This document shows, one piece after another, positions 48,453 through 62,247 of a stretch of DNA of 64,000 nucleotides. Every line of letters starts with the position of its first letter. Position 1 is the first letter of the stretch. Under the pieces are notes generated by a model. That model saw only the letters and a program-made list of their open reading frames with translations. It did not search any database and was not told where the DNA came from. The position numbers and the translations under genes were made by a program. The stretch covers positions 2,287,245 through 2,351,244 of the forward strand of contig NC_051119.1 of the NCBI RefSeq assembly GCF_014839805.1. Reading direction: 5' to 3'. The DNA is from Manduca sexta (lineage: Eukaryota; Arthropoda; Insecta; Lepidoptera; Sphingidae).

Positions 48453-49024
48453 TAAAGAGTATTGTAGTTTCAGGTGGTTAATACCACCGCTTCGTCTATA
48501 TACTAATCAGCACCTTGCTACATGTTGTGGATATTGAAAATAGTAATACTCGAAGAGCGAAGATCAACGCTATAAAGCCCTGTAAAGTCACGTGCGTTGT
48601 ACTTCTGTTTATTAAAAATAAATTTAATCTATTTTTCGAATTTTATCGCGGTTTTTATATTTTAATTTTGTTTTAAAAGAGAAAAATAACATATTAAAAC
48701 AGCGATGAAATCCGATGTTTTTTTAATTTTAATGTCTAACATTCGCGTAAACATAAGAAATCATTATGTTTATTGACAGCTGACGTTTATCATCTAGCGA
48801 GTAACTTGCTCTCAACATTATACTATAATGTACTCGATTCATTCGACTACCACGAGGCTATTTATTTATACTGGCACACACAAAAAATCCACTGCACCTG
48901 ATGGTAAGTGGTGTCCAGATAGAGTATCGGACGAGAAATGAGTATCCCTCAAGCGACAAAAGCGACCTGTCTGATATATACAGGCTGATCCCGGATGACA
49001 CTTACGTGGGCTATTATGACGGGC

Positions 49025-49289
49025 CAAGAGCGTCGCCAGCCGATGGCCCAGAGGTGGCTAGTTGATATGAGAAAAGTATAAATGGTAGGTAAAGTCGAGA
49101 TCACACGTTCCTCCCTCACTCACCCTCTCCTGCTTTATCAATAACATAGAGCAGAGAGTAATTAAGCGTACGGGAATGTTCGATCAAGCAAGTCCAGTCA
49201 ACTTAGGACGTTGGTTGCTTTACATTTGGCAACTTTTTTAGAATCTCTAGGGGGGGCAGTTGCCCTTCTCCCCCTTGGCGACGTCCTTG
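49025..49289. mobile_element. 265-bp TIR element (copy B)
   Basis: Allelic to 25193-25457, of equal length, inside the matching family C repeat. Confidence 0.7.
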
Positions 49290-50599
49290 TGACGGGGTTT
49301 ACACCTCATGTACAATGGACGGCGGATACAATGATCCTACCACCAGCAATTCTACCGTGGTCATCGAGAGGGTAGTAAGAAACGGGGGTACTGCTTTATT
49401 ACATGATTAACTAGATTATCTTATCATTCTTACTGCTGTTTATCAAACAAGAAAATGCATTTATAATTTACGCAGATGTATGAAACCTTTATAAAGTTTG
49501 TTTAAAGTACATTTCAAATTATTAATTAAAAAAATGGCCGCCGTTGACTCGCTCTCTCGATTACCACGGAAGCATTCTAGAGACAGTCATAATAACTCTT
49601 ATTGATTGGCATTATATTTCCATGTTACTATTACTATTACTTTACCGTTAAATCTTTTATTAAAAAATAACATTTAATTTAGTCGTAAAAAATATATTTC
49701 TTTAATGTCCCTTCGGAATCAAAATTAAACGTTCGGTTTAAGACCAAATACTTAAGATTCCGCAGGAAATGGCACCGCATTCCTCGCAAGACTCAACTCT
49801 TAATTTCTTCACAATAAGGTTCAGTTTTATTAACATCGGCTTATTACAAGGCGTTGCAGAAACTAATTTAAAATCTGCTATATTAGTCATTATGTCAATA
49901 CCAATAAAGCACACAATCCATCGACGAAACCCGTTGCAAATTCTGAACGACTGTTTTTATTTTTTTAACATTCTTAGGCTGAGATCTACTAAGTAATTGC
50001 GGCTTAAGTCTTATTCAAAGTAAAAATAGTAAAGAAATCAATATCATGATATTTTTTTAATATCAAGAATGTCCTATAATTTTAAAATATTACTACAAAA
50101 ATGCCAATTTTCGATAAAGAGACCCGTGAAACATAATTCTTTGGTGTTATTTTGTTAAGGGCTAACCCGAAATTATGTTATAGAACTCATCCTTATGTCT
50201 TAAAAAATATGGGTTAAATTACAACGCTATACTGGATCCCTTCGCCAAGCTACACAATCGGTCGGTGTGCTTGATCTGGCAATTACAGTTTTAACATCAT
50301 AGTGGGAACAAAATGGCTGACAGGTAAGCTCTATTGTTGTTTTTGTCGCCATTTTTTCATAGCCCTTCGAAATTCAAAAACTTTTACGCGGCGGTTAATA
50401 AAGTTTGCAAAGGGATAAAAACTTCTTGCGTTATTTTTAATTGATTTTTTACGTATTTTTGCAGTAGTTTCTTGGAATAGACATTATAATGAGAAACATA
50501 AAAGATTTTTATAAATTTTAAGCCAACTTTTCTTGTCTAATTCCCTCTTCAATCTAGAATCAATGCAACAGACTTTTTCACACATATTGAAGCTATGGC

Positions 50600-50845
50600 T
50601 GCCTCGGTGGCGTAGTTGTACTGCATGCGCGGTACGGCAGCTTTGAGGTCTTGGGTTCGAATCCCGGGTCAAGTAAGATGATATTTGGGTTGCACAATAT
50701 AAGCCCGGAGTCTAGAATTTGTGTCCTATTTGGCGATAGGCTCGCCCCCTATCACATCATGGGACGAAACACACATGGCGAAAACTCGGTTCGATGACTC
50801 CGCCTCTGCATACCGCTTCGGGAATAATTGCGTGATGTTTGTTTA
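50600..50845 (+). mobile_element. tRNA-derived SINE, family A (copy B)
   Basis: Counterpart of 26768, with the same B-box and the same diagnostic shortening after 'atatttgggttg'. Confidence 0.8.
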
Positions 50846-52544
50846 TTTTTGAAGTAATGATATTAAGGGTTAGTTTTATCTCCCGCCTGCTTGACGACAA
50901 GGCCTCTAAGGATCTAAACCGGAAGAAGAACTCAAGCTTTCCCAATGCATAGACCAGTCTCTAACTATGGACTAAACTACATTCAATCAGAAATGATTTG
51001 CATATTTAGGATGAGAGACCTATAAAAAAAATGTACGGTTATAAAAATCTCTGTATTAAATGATGAGAATCTAAAGTTACGTTATAATCGGAAATGGCAG
51101 TGACGAAACGTCCATATAAGCTGATTCCTACCGGCTTCCCTTTTAGGTTTATTTACGTGTGTCTAAGTTTTTGTTTTCTTTTAAATTGGTTGCCATATGT
51201 TAGTTAAGGCAATTATTTTTTTACTCGGGTTACCTTTTAAAAATTTCTCCTTTCGCAACTGGGAAATGGAGTTATATATTTTAGACTAGGTCTCTTTAAT
51301 TTGATTATTGCTACGTGCCTGACAATAAACCTTTGGGTATTCCTTCCAGGCAAACGAAGGAATAAAGTGTTGGTCGACCTGGAATTCTTTAGACCGCTAC
51401 TTGCTAAACCAAAATTCTGTACTATTATGAAGAGTCAATATAACCTAACTATTTTTTAGAAACTATTTGAAATCCATAATATATGTAGAAAAAGATAGAC
51501 ATATTTTTCAATATATTATTTGGTGTTTAAAATGTGGTTATCGTGTCTTTAATTTCGTGATGAAAATTATGCAAAAAATTATGATTTCGTACATCTCTTG
51601 CACATATAATTTTAATTTGCAACCATCGCTATTATATCGACAATCTAATAAGGAATATTTTGGTAGTACACAATATTAAATAACACCATTTTTTTTTTTT
51701 TAATTCTGAGTATTCCCGTCTGTAACTCGAGCGCCGTCAAATATGAAACAAAATGTTCAAGGCTGTTTACTCGGGAAGAGTTCTTTATAATTTATACCAG
51801 TCTTGTAGTATATATTATCCCACAGCTGGGCAGGGGAGTTCTACTAAATCTTACGGGGGGGGGGGCTCAATAAAATAAAATATTTATCACGTAGGTGAAC
51901 TAAGTTGCGCATATGATACGTCAAAACAATTTATAAGACTAATTATTATTATTTCTGAATAACACTCCAGATCAATTAATATATAGCTAAAGACATTTTA
52001 AATTAGGGATAAAATTCTTATACAAGGCATAAGGTAAAACAAAGTAGCCAGCTTGGGTTGGCAAGTAGGGGGAAATAAAAGGCTAAATAGTCGCGATCCT
52101 CACCGATGAGGAATGAGCCCTATGTTTAGGCCTTACCCAATGCCGTCTTAGTAGTGCGAATTCAAAATTCTTAGCAGTATAAAAGAAGTGCAATGACAGT
52201 TTCAAGGCTCCAATAGTTGAGAATAGTTGGTTCAATTTGCAGCCATTGTACCAATCTACGGCGCGAGTAAAGCCAATCTAAATCGGTTCGCACCATTATT
52301 TCATTAGTGGAAATATTTCTGTTATTGTGTCATACGTTTTACTCGACTGCGAAGAGGTTATGATTTCAGTATTTGTCATAAGTACTTTGTACTATTCATG
52401 CCAGTTAATATAAGACCAAAAAATGGTATCAAGACGGACAAGGTTTTTAGTTATCCCGCGGTCACTACGAAACTGAACATCAGTTCAAACATGCCGCGAA
52501 CTTACTATGTCAATGTCAATCTGGTTTTTATTAAAAACATTTAA

Positions 52545-52842
52545 GGTGGTAGGTCTCTCATACGTGAGAGTCCGCCTGGGTAGGTGTCTACGCAATGTCT
52601 ATTTCTGCTGCCAAGTAAGTGTGGAGTCACTGTTGTATTCCGGTTTGAAGGACGTTATGGCCAGTGTAACTACTGAATATAATAAGACTCAACACCTCAT
52701 GTCTCAGGATGGCGAGCGCAGTGGAATACCAAACAATACTTTGTAATTCAAGGTTTTGGTGTTTCTACTGTTTATGGGCGGTCGTATTGCTAACCATCAG
52801 GCGAACAGCAAGCTCTTCTCGTCATTCAAAGCAATAAAAAAA
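52545..52842 (+). mobile_element. family B repeat (copy B)
   Basis: Counterpart of 28719-29016. Confidence 0.75.
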
Positions 52843-54305
52843 TGTACTAAATTGCTCACTAATAATACATATTGTTACTAATTATAACCATTTTTTCATC
52901 ACCAAATGAATATCATGAAAAACGACGAACGAAAGCAAATTATCTCGTCACAAATCACATAAACAAATGATGAAATGTCATTACGGGGATATAATATAAG
53001 TTTGGAAACCGTTTACCGCGCACAGCGCAGACGGGCTAACGGCAAACAATAACATAAAAGAATCGATACATAAAAATGAATAATCTGAAAATGCCTTTAA
53101 TACATTGATTGGTTCGGCTTAGAATGTGTTAGACGCGGCAATATTACTAATATAAATGTCCTTCTTTGGGAACATACTTCATTTAAATGTGAATTATGAA
53201 ATTGATGATAAATTTGAATGACCTATCACATGTTCGAAAATGTCTTTTAGTGATACTATTAGTAGGGTATATAATAATATTCTTTTAGTAAAAGAATTAT
53301 ATACACATTATGTAACGTCTAATTGTGATTTTTTTTTTTGTTATATTCTTTTTCAAAAACAAAAAAATTATCAATTTTGTGAATGGCGATAAGCTTGCCT
53401 CCATCACATCAAGAGACGGAATACACATGTCCGCGAGTGGATGCACTGTTTTTACCTCTTCCTAGTCCTTTCGGGATAAAAAACAAACGTTAATTAACTT
53501 AAATTAAGTTAAACAGAAATTTTGTTTTTTTTTTTATGTATTCGAATATCGAATTTCCAATAGTTTCCCGCCAACTCTATCTGCCAGTGTGTCTATGCTC
53601 CAAGTTAATACGTTCCTGTTATTAGGAATATAATAAGTCGGCATATTCCGTGCTCAGCCAGTTTGCTAGATACAATCTCTAGCTATTTTTATTTTATTCA
53701 TAGAGAAGGAATCTTTATTCTTTTGTTTACCCTGTCTCTACAGAGGTCGCCACTGTCGCAATGAGGTCGTAATACCCGGAGTAGATAGCACAGTGACGTA
53801 ACTCCAGTATTCTATTTTTCTAATTTAAATAATTTGTTAATAAATATTGTGACATTATTAGTGTATTTTGCATTTAAGTTTTAGAGAGTATTATAAAAAT
53901 TGGTTGGTTTAATAAGTTGATTGTTTTACATAAAACATGACTAATTCAATGAATTTAAATTATATATTCTAAAATATAACTTATAGATTCAGGTCTGTGC
54001 TCCTTACTGATCGGGGTGTAGCTAAAGTATGCAAAAATGCGTATATTTAGGTTTAAAGGTAGATATAGCGATTTATAACAAATACCGTCCAGTGGGTTAC
54101 TTGAGGGATCACCCATAAATACAGGCTGGAAAACCATGAATGCACTGTCTTATATGAAATATTGAGTAAACGGATGTATAGGGCTCCAAAAATCTCTATG
54201 AAATGCCGATTGCAATTGAAACTGTCATTCTACCAACGTCGAGCGAGTCATGCTGACAAATATTAAGTTTATTGTTTGGTTGTACACTAAAAAATAATAA
54301 GCATT

Positions 54306-54609
54306 CGTATTTTATTGCTTTGAATGACGAGACGAGCTTGCCGTTCCTCTGATGGTAAGCGATACGACCGCCCATAAACAGTAATAACACCATCCAACAC
54401 CTCAAATTACAAAGTATTGTTTGGTATTCCACTGCGCTCGCCATCCTGAGACATAGATTAAGTGTCATTATGTCCAGTAGATGCACTAGCCACAATGTCC
54501 TTCAAACCGGAACACTACAGAGGCTACACACTGCTACTCGGCGGCAGGAATAAACATTGCGGTGATACCTATCCAGGCGGACTCGCATATATGAGAGACC
54601 TACCACCAG
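54306..54609 (-). mobile_element. family B repeat, reverse (copy B)
   Basis: Counterpart of 30472-30775. Confidence 0.75.
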
Positions 54610-54799
54610 TAAATTTTAAAGCTAAAAACTCAACTGTGCTGGTCACGTCTGTCGTATACCTGACTAGTTTTGGGTCAAGATTGCTAGTTTATGAAACCCT
54701 GGCAATAGTCGTAAGCGTCATTGTAGACGAATTGGCATCATTTAAAGATCAGAGGTTCACTATATGCAGGATCGTGATTCACGATATAGGACAATACAA

Positions 54800-55114
54800 T
54801 AAAATTAAACTATTTTTCGGATTTTATCGCGGTTTTAATATTTTAGTTTTCTCCCGACGTTTCGAAGATTTTGCAGCCTTCATGGTCATGGGAGGGTTTC
54901 ACTGTGAGCTCATTCTGCGTAGATCGGACCACCAACAGCTAAAAACTTAAAAGTTGTATATTTGTAAAATGTAGGTAGATATTGTAACTTTGACTTTGCG
55001 GATGAACAACACCTCAGTCCCCCCGTTACCATGAAGGCTGCAAAGTCTTCGAAACGTCGGGAGAAAACTAAAATATTAAAACCGCGATAAAATCCGAAAA
55101 ATAGTTTAATTTTA
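54800..55114. mobile_element. foldback element (copy B)
   Basis: Counterpart of 30966-31280, with a C-to-T change in the left arm ('atggtcatgggagg'). Confidence 0.7.
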
Positions 55115-57264
55115 ATGTCTAACACTCGCGTAAACATAAGAAATCATTAGGACAAAACAATTTCATACCCAGAAATCTTCAGTTCTTTACTTAAACATTT
55201 CTTCAACCCTGCTCCCTAATTACCATGTTTGTCATATGATAGCACATTTTCAGCCTGTTAGTGGAGAACGGTAAAAAACATGAAAAGGGCTTTGTTTCCG
55301 ACCAATGTGGGTCAATTTAGACCCTGCAATAGGCACTTAAGGCGTTTAGAGGTCACTAAATAACAAGGTGTTAAATGGGCAGCAATTTAACGTGTTAAGT
55401 AAAGAAAAATGTTTCAGCTTTGACTGCAAATTGCAGGGGCCAGGTCTTCATATTATGGAGTAGCTGTTATGACTTTTTTTTTATTGCACACACTTAATAC
55501 TATATGACTACTGTATGCAGCCTTAGATATGTCAACACATCATGCTTTAACTAAGATCACATTTATAATTTACTATTAACTATCACACGAAATATATGTA
55601 CGTAATTCTAATTAATATGAATGATAGTAATATTTTGGTTCTTCTGGAAAGTATCAGATCGGAGTTTGGAATTTCAGCCCGATATGGCGAAAGGCTCGCC
55701 CCCTATCACATCATGGGACGGAACACGCTTGGCGAGAAGTGGGTGCCTTGGTTAAGCCTCTGCATACCTCTTCGGGGATAAATGCGTGATGTGTGTGTTT
55801 TAGTGTTTATAAAGGTTGGCTGTTATTTTATGATAACATTCACATCTACAGATAGCGGCCACCGTACATAAGGTGTTAAAACCCGCCATAGTGGACCACG
55901 TGTGTCCCGTTCCGGGATCAGTCTGTGTATATCCGGATCCAATAGGCCGGCATTATTGTGTCGACTGCGAAGGGTAATCTCAAAAAACATACAATAATTT
56001 ATACTATATATTAATATAAATTGCTTCCGACCAAATTTTCATTGGCTTCAGCAACGATTTCAACAGTAATTTTAAGAAAATTAAGACGTTTGCATTATAA
56101 CAAGTCTCATGGTTTTTGCTTTAGCAAGGTTAGCTTTATTACCTTTCCTGTAGCTCTTAGTTTTACTTTTACTGTCCATAAAAAAGCTGCTTGTTCGTCA
56201 GGCAAAAACTATTTCGCAAACTCACATTAGTAAGTTAAAAATGTGGTACACCGTACAATGGTAAACGAAACATCTGACATAAATGGCGCCATATTGTTTT
56301 ACGCATTTGAAATTGTTCGGCGCGGTCTGGCGCGAACGTCAGCCCGCACCGGCCCAAATAATAACACAGCTTGGGTAAACTGGCAACGTTTATACTACGC
56401 GTTGGACTGGGGCCGAGTCGATGTCGATAGATCACTGGTGGTACGATATTGCATCCGCCTGAATAGCGACTACCGTACACAAGGTGGAAAACCCGCCACA
56501 GATAGATCCGACAGATAAATATGCCGACATATCGACATAATTATGTTGACTGTCGAGGGGTCATGATCTCTCGTCATTCAACTCTGTTAGGCCCCACTCT
56601 ACTTACCATCAGGTGCAGTAGGGCAGGGGTTATCAGGTCTCGTCAGTCGACCCTCAATCTGGACCCCATTAAGCGTACCATCAATATCACTTTGTTGTGC
56701 CAGTATAGGAAACGACAGCGGCATAATCGTAAACATGAAGTTTAGAGCCTTTCAGTTCTCTACGAAACAAAAAATCGAGATTGCATGTTCAATTAAATTT
56801 CAAAACATCGACATTATTAGACTCCGCTTCGTTCCATCACTGAACTTTATTTATTTATCAAAATACTGGCTTGTATCAGCGGTCAATCATCACTCAGTTC
56901 GGCTGTCAGTCAACGGTTCGCGCCAGAACCATCTGTCTTTATAAAACGTGTGTAAACTTTAACGTCATTATTGTAAGTTTTTAGTGCATATTAATATGTT
57001 TACCTCCATAAAACCGCGCTTAATTTACGACAGTAATAAAAAGCCAAAAGTAATACTTCTTGCGGTGAAATTCTTGTGGATGGAATGACGTGTTCTCGTA
57101 TGTTAGTGTTGATTGGCAGTGTTTGACGTAAAGTATTATAATAGAGAAGTTCAACTGTCAAGTGGATATTCGAGTACGGCGTGGTGTCGGTACGGTGTGC
57201 CTAGAATTGAAGTGCGAGGAATTGAATTTATAGTTATTTAGTTGTATAATAAATATATAGCAGA

Positions 57265-57525
57265 CTAGCTTTTGCTCGCGGCTACGTCTGCGTGTAGGAG
57301 TTTTCCGGGATAATTTTTTTCCGACTTACTTGATATGTGTCGTCATATTATGACCAAATTACACAAAATCATTGTAAATTTTATTCTTTATGTTATTCTG
57401 ATGTATAACCGATATTACTGTAAAGTTTCATTTAAATCCGTTCAGTAGTTTTTTCGTGAAAGAGGAATAAACATACATACATACATCCATCCTCACAAAC
57501 TTTCGTATTTATAATATTAGTAAGA
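57265..57525 (-). mobile_element. short Helitron-like element (copy B)
   Basis: Counterpart of 33820-34072. The CTAG end and TC start are both present, and the R1 fragment is missing beside it. Confidence 0.75.
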
Positions 57526-58905
57526 TTGATCAGAGAAGCAACTAATACTTAGGATACAATACTATCCATTACTCGAAACACGCCTTTTACCCACAGAGGT
57601 GCAACTAAGGCGCAAACTTTTGGCCTATGTGGTTCGTCCCATGATGTCATAGGGGGCGAGCCTATCACAATATCGGGTGCTGATCCTAGACCCCGGGCTG
57701 AAAAGAAGAAGTAAGAAGAAAAGCCCATTGTAACTGCATGGAATAGCCCACTATGATAAAAGTTTGATCTATACGCTAATTTAATGTTATATTATAGAGT
57801 ACGCTACACTATAGTTGCTTTCCCGTTCGTCTTAGGTGAAAATTACTTTTGAACCAGTGGTAGAGTTAATGTTGACGACATTTAAATGATGTATATTTTA
57901 AAGGTTCAATTAAATTATTTCATGTCATTTCATTACGTTGGCATACAAACTTCTTTTTGCTTTTTACCGCACAATATATTGAACATCATAATTTATACCA
58001 TGTTTTATGCAAAACAAATTGATTTGATTTGAAAAAGCAAAGTTACCAATGAATTATTGAATACATACATATCGTACAGATTATATGCCACAATTTATCA
58101 GAAAACATCAATTTTAACTTAACAAAATTTCAATCAACCGTTATTTTCAAAATTTGGAATTGTGCCCAATAAACGCCAATAAAATCCCCCTGATATGAGA
58201 CCTTTAAATTGGAAAATGAAAAAGAATAAATCCGATGCTATGTATATTATTTTCTATGTAAATTAAGTAAAACGAATATGAAGCCATAGCTTCAAACAAT
58301 ACGACGCCATATTTGAATGGCGGCCATGTTGTCTCGTGTTCCGACAGAACAAAGCACATCGCGTCAGCACAATGGCGGTAAACTGATACGAATGAGTCCC
58401 GTTCGAGCGCTAATTTGTGTTATTGAATAATTTGGTGTCAGTACGGCCACACATGGTGCGTGTGTGGCCGTAGACTTAACTAAGTTTTTGTAGTGGCAAA
58501 GGTAATAGTTTGTGGAGCCGCAATTTAGTAGGTTATTATAGTCGATTTTTTTTTTGGTTTTTTATTCGTCCTTGGAGAACAGGCTATAGTCTTACGACCA
58601 TAGTGTCTAGTCTCACGTATTTATTACATTTGAAATAAGGATTAGTTCTTTTTTTTAATCAATGGTGGACACGGTGCACCTTTCGAAACCTACGAAAACT
58701 ATGTTGGTTATTGAGATATTTTCTTTCTATGCAATTAAATGAAGCAAAGTCCTTCGCGAAATGGCAGGCGCTTTGACTATTCTTAAAGTAGGTGACTGAA
58801 CCCAGAACTTTGAATTACAACGGTCACTGAAGCGGGACCTTTGTTTATAGGATTCTACAGGTAACTATAACTTTCATATAGGATGTGTTGGCAAATATAA
58901 TATTA

Positions 58906-59158
58906 CTAGTTGACCCGACAGTCGTTGTCCCGTCTTAACTATGAATTTGCAGCGCGCATTCTGTCAATCGCTGACAGTTATTTCAAACAATTGACAGTTA
59001 TATAAAATTAATATTTTCCGCGCAATTTTTAGATTTTTTTTCTTTCATAAGACCTTCTCCTGACAATAACAAACACAACAAAAAAAATAGTGTAATCGGT
59101 CCAGCCGTTCACGCGTGATGGCGTGACCAAGGGAAATAGGAATTCATTTTTATATATA
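58906..59158 (-). mobile_element. Helitron-like element, cut by or abutting a mariner
   Basis: CTAG at 58906-58909 follows an A. The body matches 2175-2468 ('ttgacccgacag', 'gccgttcacgcgtgatggcg'). The outer end is replaced by the mariner near 59158. Copy A has the uninterrupted A|T site at 36658/36659, so this insertion is specific to copy B. Confidence 0.75.
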
Positions 59159-59894
59159 CTTAGTCTGGCCATAAATACTGTTACACTTAATTATAAAAAA
59201 ATATTACATTTGAATTTCGAATCTGTCATTTTTATACGATTGTTCATTGTGTTTTCTCATTTTGGCGCCAATACATTGTAAAATATTTTGCGATATTAAA
59301 ATGGTGTGGGGTGATAAAGAGAACCGAATCGCTGTGATAGCATTACACAAAGTAGGTATGGAGCCAAATGCAATTTTTAAAACTCTCCATACACTTGGTA
59401 TTAGTAAAATGTTTGTGTACCGGGCTATTAATAGGTACAATGAGACCTCCTCTGTTTGTGACAGAAAAGATCTGGCCGTCCACGTAGTGTTCGTACGAAA
59501 AAGGTGGTCAAAGCAGTAAGGGAAAGAATTCGAAGAAATCCTGTCCGAAAGCAAAAGATTTTATCTCGGGAAATGAAGATAGCACCTAGAACCATGTCGC
59601 GTATTTTAAAAGATGACTTAGGACTTGCAGCCTATAAGAGACGCACTGGCCATTTCTTAACTGATAATTTAAAGAAGAATAGGGTGGTAAAATCGAAACA
59701 ACTACTGAAGCGGTACGCAAAGGGAGGTCACAGAAAAATTTTGTTTACGGATGAGAAAATTTTTACAATTGAGCAACATTTTAACAAACAAAATGACCGT
59801 ATTTATGCTCAAAGCTCTAAGGAAGCTTCCCAATTAGTCGACAGAGTGCAACGTGGACATTATCCGACTTCAGTGATGGTTTGGTGGGGTGTTA
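59159..59894 (+). pseudogene. mariner-like transposase, frameshifted and truncated by gap
   Basis: A likely terminal repeat ('tagtctggccataaatactg') starts just after TA. The transposase ATG is at 59301 (M-V-W-G-D-K-E-N-R). A helix-turn-helix N-terminus follows (A-V-I-A-L-H-K-V-G, then K-M-F-V-Y-R-A-I-N-R-Y). A one-base loss near 59466-59471 shifts the frame. The second half continues at 59504 with E-R-I-R-R-N-P. It reaches L-F-T-D-E-K-I-F, which holds the first catalytic aspartate, and S-V-M-V-W-W-G-V at the gap edge. The other two catalytic acids and the 3' terminal repeat would lie in the N run. Tc1/mariner superfamily membership is clear; the clade (perhaps maT-like) is not. Confidence 0.88.
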
Positions 59895-60394
59895 NNNNNN
59901 NNNNNNNNNNNNNNNNNNNNNNNNNNNNNNNNNNNNNNNNNNNNNNNNNNNNNNNNNNNNNNNNNNNNNNNNNNNNNNNNNNNNNNNNNNNNNNNNNNNN
60001 NNNNNNNNNNNNNNNNNNNNNNNNNNNNNNNNNNNNNNNNNNNNNNNNNNNNNNNNNNNNNNNNNNNNNNNNNNNNNNNNNNNNNNNNNNNNNNNNNNNN
60101 NNNNNNNNNNNNNNNNNNNNNNNNNNNNNNNNNNNNNNNNNNNNNNNNNNNNNNNNNNNNNNNNNNNNNNNNNNNNNNNNNNNNNNNNNNNNNNNNNNNN
60201 NNNNNNNNNNNNNNNNNNNNNNNNNNNNNNNNNNNNNNNNNNNNNNNNNNNNNNNNNNNNNNNNNNNNNNNNNNNNNNNNNNNNNNNNNNNNNNNNNNNN
60301 NNNNNNNNNNNNNNNNNNNNNNNNNNNNNNNNNNNNNNNNNNNNNNNNNNNNNNNNNNNNNNNNNNNNNNNNNNNNNNNNNNNNNNNNNNNNNN
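59895..60394. other. assembly gap (500 N)
   Basis: Placeholder-length gap inside the mariner. Confidence 0.99.
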
Positions 60395-61050
60395 AAAATA
60401 ATTATATTTGCTATAAATATTATTTAGATATATAAGTAGAAACATAAAACAAAAAATGATAAAACATAATAAAAGTGACAAAACATAACATCTTATGTTA
60501 TAACATGTAGTGGTGAATGTGATGAATTATAATTATTTATTGTGAGTACGTAATAATTGCAGGACTTCTTTCCTATATTTAGGAATGTCCGTGATATGGT
60601 ACAATTTACAATATTAATGAGAAGTGGGATTTATAATATTATTGAGATGTTACAAATTTCCATTTTAATTCTGAAGCAACATTGCTTTCTTTCACCAGGC
60701 TGGTTCAAATAAGCTACAAAGCATCTCGACCTGGACGAATCTGGCTACAACATACCGTAACTACAACAAATAAAAAGAAAATCCTTATGAAAATTCGCAT
60801 AAAACTCCACTTGACTGAATGAAACTGTATCAAATAAATCACAATAAGAAGCCTCCCAACATCAGTATCAACATTGCAAATTAATTTAAACATAAACCTC
60901 GCGAGAGGGATCAGGGGAAGGCGGTCCACTTCCTTATTGTGGGATTTCTTTGGCCATTTGTCATAACCGCGAGGTGGGGAGGGACAGTGCGGTGGTTTTT
61001 GTCAGTTTGTGCTTAAATAAATGTAGAGAGGGAGAGAGAGAGAATATTAG
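60395..61050. other. unassigned sequence
   Basis: No mariner 3' end, no ORF and no match to the sequence after copy A are recognised. A GA-rich microsatellite lies at 61025-61043. Confidence 0.4.
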
Positions 61051-61054
61051 CGGC

Positions 61055-61165
61055 GATAGCCTAGTTGGGAGTGGAACGAACTGCCGACACGAATGTCCGC
61101 TGGTTCAAAACCCAAAGGCATTCTGACTTTTCTAAAATTATGTGTGTATTCTTGGTAAATTATCT
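61055..61165 (+). repeat. family E SINE, head fragment
   Basis: 'gatagcctagttggg' to 'tatgtgtgtattcttgg', with the A- and B-box regions retained. Confidence 0.65.
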
Positions 61166-61639
61166 TATACTATCTAATATCATAAAAATACTGTAAATAT
61201 GAGTGTTTCTCGAAATAAATGTAGTCAGTAACAAAGGTAGCTGAATGAACTCGAGACTTCAAATCATTTTGCTCGTAGTATAATATAATTTTATTTTTCT
61301 TTGTCTAAAATAAACTTAAACCTATACTTAGGAATATAAACCGATTTTATTAAAAAAAATACAAACTATTACAAGTCTAATCTTAATCTTTAATTAATTA
61401 CAAATTATCATTAATTTATTATTACTAGCAGAAATTCAACACTATATTGCAACGACTGTCTCGTCCGAATGCCAACGGCAAAGTGAGTCCGCACTGGCGC
61501 AGGCGCTCGTTCGAGCTCTCCCTCCTCCCTTCCACAACTACTGTGACGTCACGTAGGCCACGCCTTCCACAAACTAAGTTCGCTCCTTATTCTATTATAA
61601 GGGTTTTGCTATGATCCCCAATGACTGGGTGACAATTAA

Positions 61640-62230
61640 TGCAGACCTTATTTTTATGTGTGTCTAAAAGAAAAACACTCCATACAGTTATACAGTTATA
61701 TCCAACACACAACACAGAAGGCACCATTAAACAGAAGCACAAGCACAAAATAGTCTACAGTGAAGTAACAATGGACAGTTCAACATTACAACACAGAAAG
61801 GAAGAATTAAGAGGAACTAGCATACAAATATAACATTCCGCGTAGCGTAAGCGGCAGCGGTAGCGGGAGCGAGCAGCGTGCGTTCCGCGTCTATTACAGG
61901 TCTCGACTGGCTGGTCAGCCGGCGATGTGACGTGGCGCTGCAACGTGTGCGCACCGCACCGCACCTCACACCGCTGACTCCTTGTGCGTAAGGATATACC
62001 TATACGCAGAAGGTGTGACACTGCTCGATGGTTGATGTTGATATCGACATCGACAAATGGTTACGCATTGAAGTAATGTGCTTGTATATATCTAAGTAAT
62101 AAATATAATATTATGATTGTTGTGAATAGTTACTGTAAGTGTAAATAAATATATATAATGTAAAAATATACTTTTTATGTAGATAGATATTTTATATATA
62201 ATTATGTTCAGTGTAGGAAAGTTGCCTACA
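61640..62230 (-). mobile_element. probable 3' LTR of the Gypsy-like element
   Basis: On the - strand a polypurine tract (complement of 62231-62243) sits right after the pol stop. It is followed by TGTAGGCAAC at 62230, a normal LTR start. A T/A-rich segment and TATATAAA-like words lie inside. The far end is not resolved. It may extend to about 61420, where a TATA-like word, a GC-rich leader-like block and TGACGTCA occur. Confidence 0.5.
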
Positions 62231-62247
62231 CCACCCTCCAGAGGCCG

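Larger units (their letters stand above)
43616..58905. repeat. long near-identical block, copy B
   Basis: Same order and orientation as 19770-36658. It lacks the MITE, R1 fragment and SINE found in copy A, and ends where a Helitron-like element interrupts it. The first bases are the SINE tail 'ggttgcgcctctgcatac'. Confidence 0.9.
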
